From positions 1 through 5,678 of the forward strand of contig JAWBOW010000047.1 in NCBI GenBank assembly GCA_038825775.1: 5,678 nt of DNA, in the 5' to 3' direction. Position numbers and translations under genes: made by a program. Positions 5,037 through 5,678 of this stretch are shown piece after piece; the first letter of the stretch is position 1, and the number at the start of each line of letters is the position of its first letter. The stretch is from JAWBOW01 sp038825775 (GTDB lineage Archaea > Nanobdellota > Nanobdellia > Woesearchaeales > WAPY01). The notes beneath the pieces are model-generated. The model did not search any database, was not told the origin of the DNA, and saw only the letters and a program-made list of their open reading frames with translations.

Positions 5037-5047
5037 TTTATAAATAT
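5037..5047 (+). promoter_or_regulatory. Promoter of the wHTH-MNT gene, predicted leaderless mRNA
   Basis: TTTATAAATAT is a strong archaeal TATA box. Its centre (about 5042) is 26 bp before the A of the ATG at 5068, the standard distance to an archaeal transcription start. The mRNA should therefore begin at or within a base or two of the start codon. In agreement, there is no GGTG-type ribosome-binding site upstream, unlike nearly all other genes in the window. Confidence 0.7.
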
Positions 5048-5084
5048 GGCATAATTACCATAATATTATGGCAAAAAACCATAA
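5045..5084. promoter_or_regulatory. Tandem operator, two copies of TATGGCA-N5/6-CCATAA
   Basis: TATGGCA (5045-5051) with CCATAA (5058-5063), and TATGGCA (5067-5073) with CCATAA (5079-5084), form two similar dyads with a period of 21-22 bp, about two DNA turns. The inner half-sites also make a perfect 14-bp palindrome, CCATAATATTATGG (5058-5071), over the start codon. The array runs from the end of the TATA box across the start site into codon 6, an ideal place for repression. The winged-helix domain of the encoded protein is the obvious candidate ligand (inference). Confidence 0.6.
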
Positions 5085-5643
5085 ACTCATAATTAGGAGC
5101 TTTTTAGAAAAGCAGGATGAAGAACTTAATATAAGAAAAATATCTAAATATTCTAAAATTGATTATAAAACCACTTATAACATAATAAAGGATCTTGAAA
5201 AAGAAGGTATAGTTATAACAAAAGTATTTGGTAAAACAAAAAAAGTTATGCTTAAAAAAATAAGCCATCCATTGATTTTTGAAGCAGAGTTTGAAAGAAG
5301 AAAGAATTTTCTAAGAAACAAGGATTTTTTAGTACTTTACAAAAATCTTTCAGAACTAAATTTTCCATTTATAACTTTATTATTTGGCTCTTATGTTAAA
5401 GGAACGACAACAAAACATTCAGATATTGATTTGTTAATTATATGTGAAGAAAAGAGAGAAGAAAAAATACAAGAAGTTTTGGATTTATTTCCACTAAATA
5501 TTCATCCAACTTTTGTTAGTTTTGAAGATTTCATAAAAATGTTAAAAACAAAAGAGTTTAATGTTGTTTTAGAAGCAGTTAAAAATAATATTATCTTAAT
5601 AGGTATAGAAGATTATTATAGGTTATTAGAAAATGTTAAGTGA
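5068..5643 (+). CDS. Winged-helix / minimal nucleotidyltransferase (MNT) fusion, probable HEPN antitoxin
   Basis: The 191-residue product has an N-terminal winged helix-turn-helix (about 5-62; NIRKISKYSKIDYKTTYNII as the HTH core, then a basic wing VFGKTKKVML). A linker helix precedes a minimal nucleotidyltransferase domain (about 98-185). The MNT active-site motif is clear: LLFGSYVKG (104-112) followed by HSDIDLLI (117-124), with G107, S108, D119 and D121 as the nucleotide and metal-binding residues. A third acidic residue is not evident at the expected strand near PTFVSFEDF (147-155). MNT proteins next to HEPN genes act as antitoxins; characterised members add AMP groups to the HEPN partner's active site. 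The gene overlaps the start of a HEPN-like gene by 11 nt, and its own promoter carries a tandem dyad, so self-repression through the winged helix is likely. No ribosome-binding site is present, which fits a leaderless mRNA. Confidence 0.88.
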   Translation: MAKNHKLIIRSFLEKQDEELNIRKISKYSKIDYKTTYNIIKDLEKEGIVITKVFGKTKKVMLKKISHPLIFEAEFERRKNFLRNKDFLVLYKNLSELNFPFITLLFGSYVKGTTTKHSDIDLLIICEEKREEKIQEVLDLFPLNIHPTFVSFEDFIKMLKTKEFNVVLEAVKNNIILIGIEDYYRLLENVK

Positions 5644-5678
5644 AAAAAGAATAAAAGAAGCTGAAACAAATGTCAAGA
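5633..5678 (+). CDS. HEPN-like protein, N-terminal fragment (probable toxin)
   Basis: A new frame opens with ATG at 5633, inside the last codons of the MNT gene (11-nt overlap), and stays open to the window edge. Only 15 complete codons are seen: MLSEKRIKEAETNVK. This resembles the usual start of small archaeal HEPN proteins, which begin with a helix of the type LSEERIKEAExNV, followed later by the Rx4-6H ribonuclease motif, which lies outside the window. The position directly behind an MNT gene with translational overlap is the standard HEPN-MNT layout and carries most of the weight of this call. Alternatives, such as any other short helical protein, cannot be excluded from 15 residues. Confidence 0.6.
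   Translation, partial: MLSEKRIKEAETNVK

Noticed and set aside
1..5678. tRNA, rRNA, CRISPR arrays, insertion sequences, attachment sites
   Set aside because: No cloverleaf, no regularly spaced repeats, no transposase and no terminal inverted repeats were seen on either strand.

Overview
The window is from an AT-rich archaeal chromosome. The evidence is a set of archaeal/eukaryotic-type information-processing genes: the RNA polymerase subunit Rpo7 (RpoE'), Spt4 (RpoE''), ribosomal proteins eS24, eS31 (S27ae), uL1, uL10 (P0) and L12/P1, together with TATA boxes of the TTTATAAATA type and ribosome-binding sites of the GGTG/GGTGAT type. Compact genes, a short uL10 and the lack of a dephospho-CoA kinase gene between spt4 and rps24e suggest a small-genome DPANN lineage (Woesearchaeota/Pacearchaeota-like). 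That placement is an inference, not something the sequence proves.

Left block (1-1100, + strand): the 3' end of rpo7, then spt4, rps24e and rps27ae, all co-directional. This is a classic archaeal transcription/translation cluster. It meets a convergent gene at about 1101-1130.

Middle block (1131-2966, - strand): an unrecognised 276-residue soluble protein, and a 297-residue coiled-coil protein resembling the archaeal COG1340 family, directly downstream of the ribosomal stalk operon.

Stalk operon (3007-4867, - strand, with leader to about 4920): rpl1, rpl10 (P0) and rpl12, in the order known from Methanococcus. The operon has a clear promoter (4942-4952). Its roughly 54-nt leader folds into a structure closely resembling the L1-binding motif of 23S rRNA and archaeal L1 mRNA, with the Shine-Dalgarno sequence inside it, so feedback repression by uL1 is very likely. 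uL10 lacks the usual acidic hinge and the GLGALFG-type tail, which L12 keeps. uL1 carries Ser in place of the usual Gly in its C-terminal TMG motif.

Right block (4979-5678, + strand): a divergent gene for a winged-helix protein fused to a minimal nucleotidyltransferase (MNT). It overlaps by 11 nt the start of a gene whose first residues look like a HEPN protein, which indicates a HEPN-MNT toxin-antitoxin pair. The promoter predicts a leaderless mRNA. Two copies of TATGGCA-N5/6-CCATAA cover the end of the TATA box, the transcription start and the first codons, and look like an autoregulatory operator. A separate 19-bp palindrome lies between the divergent promoters.
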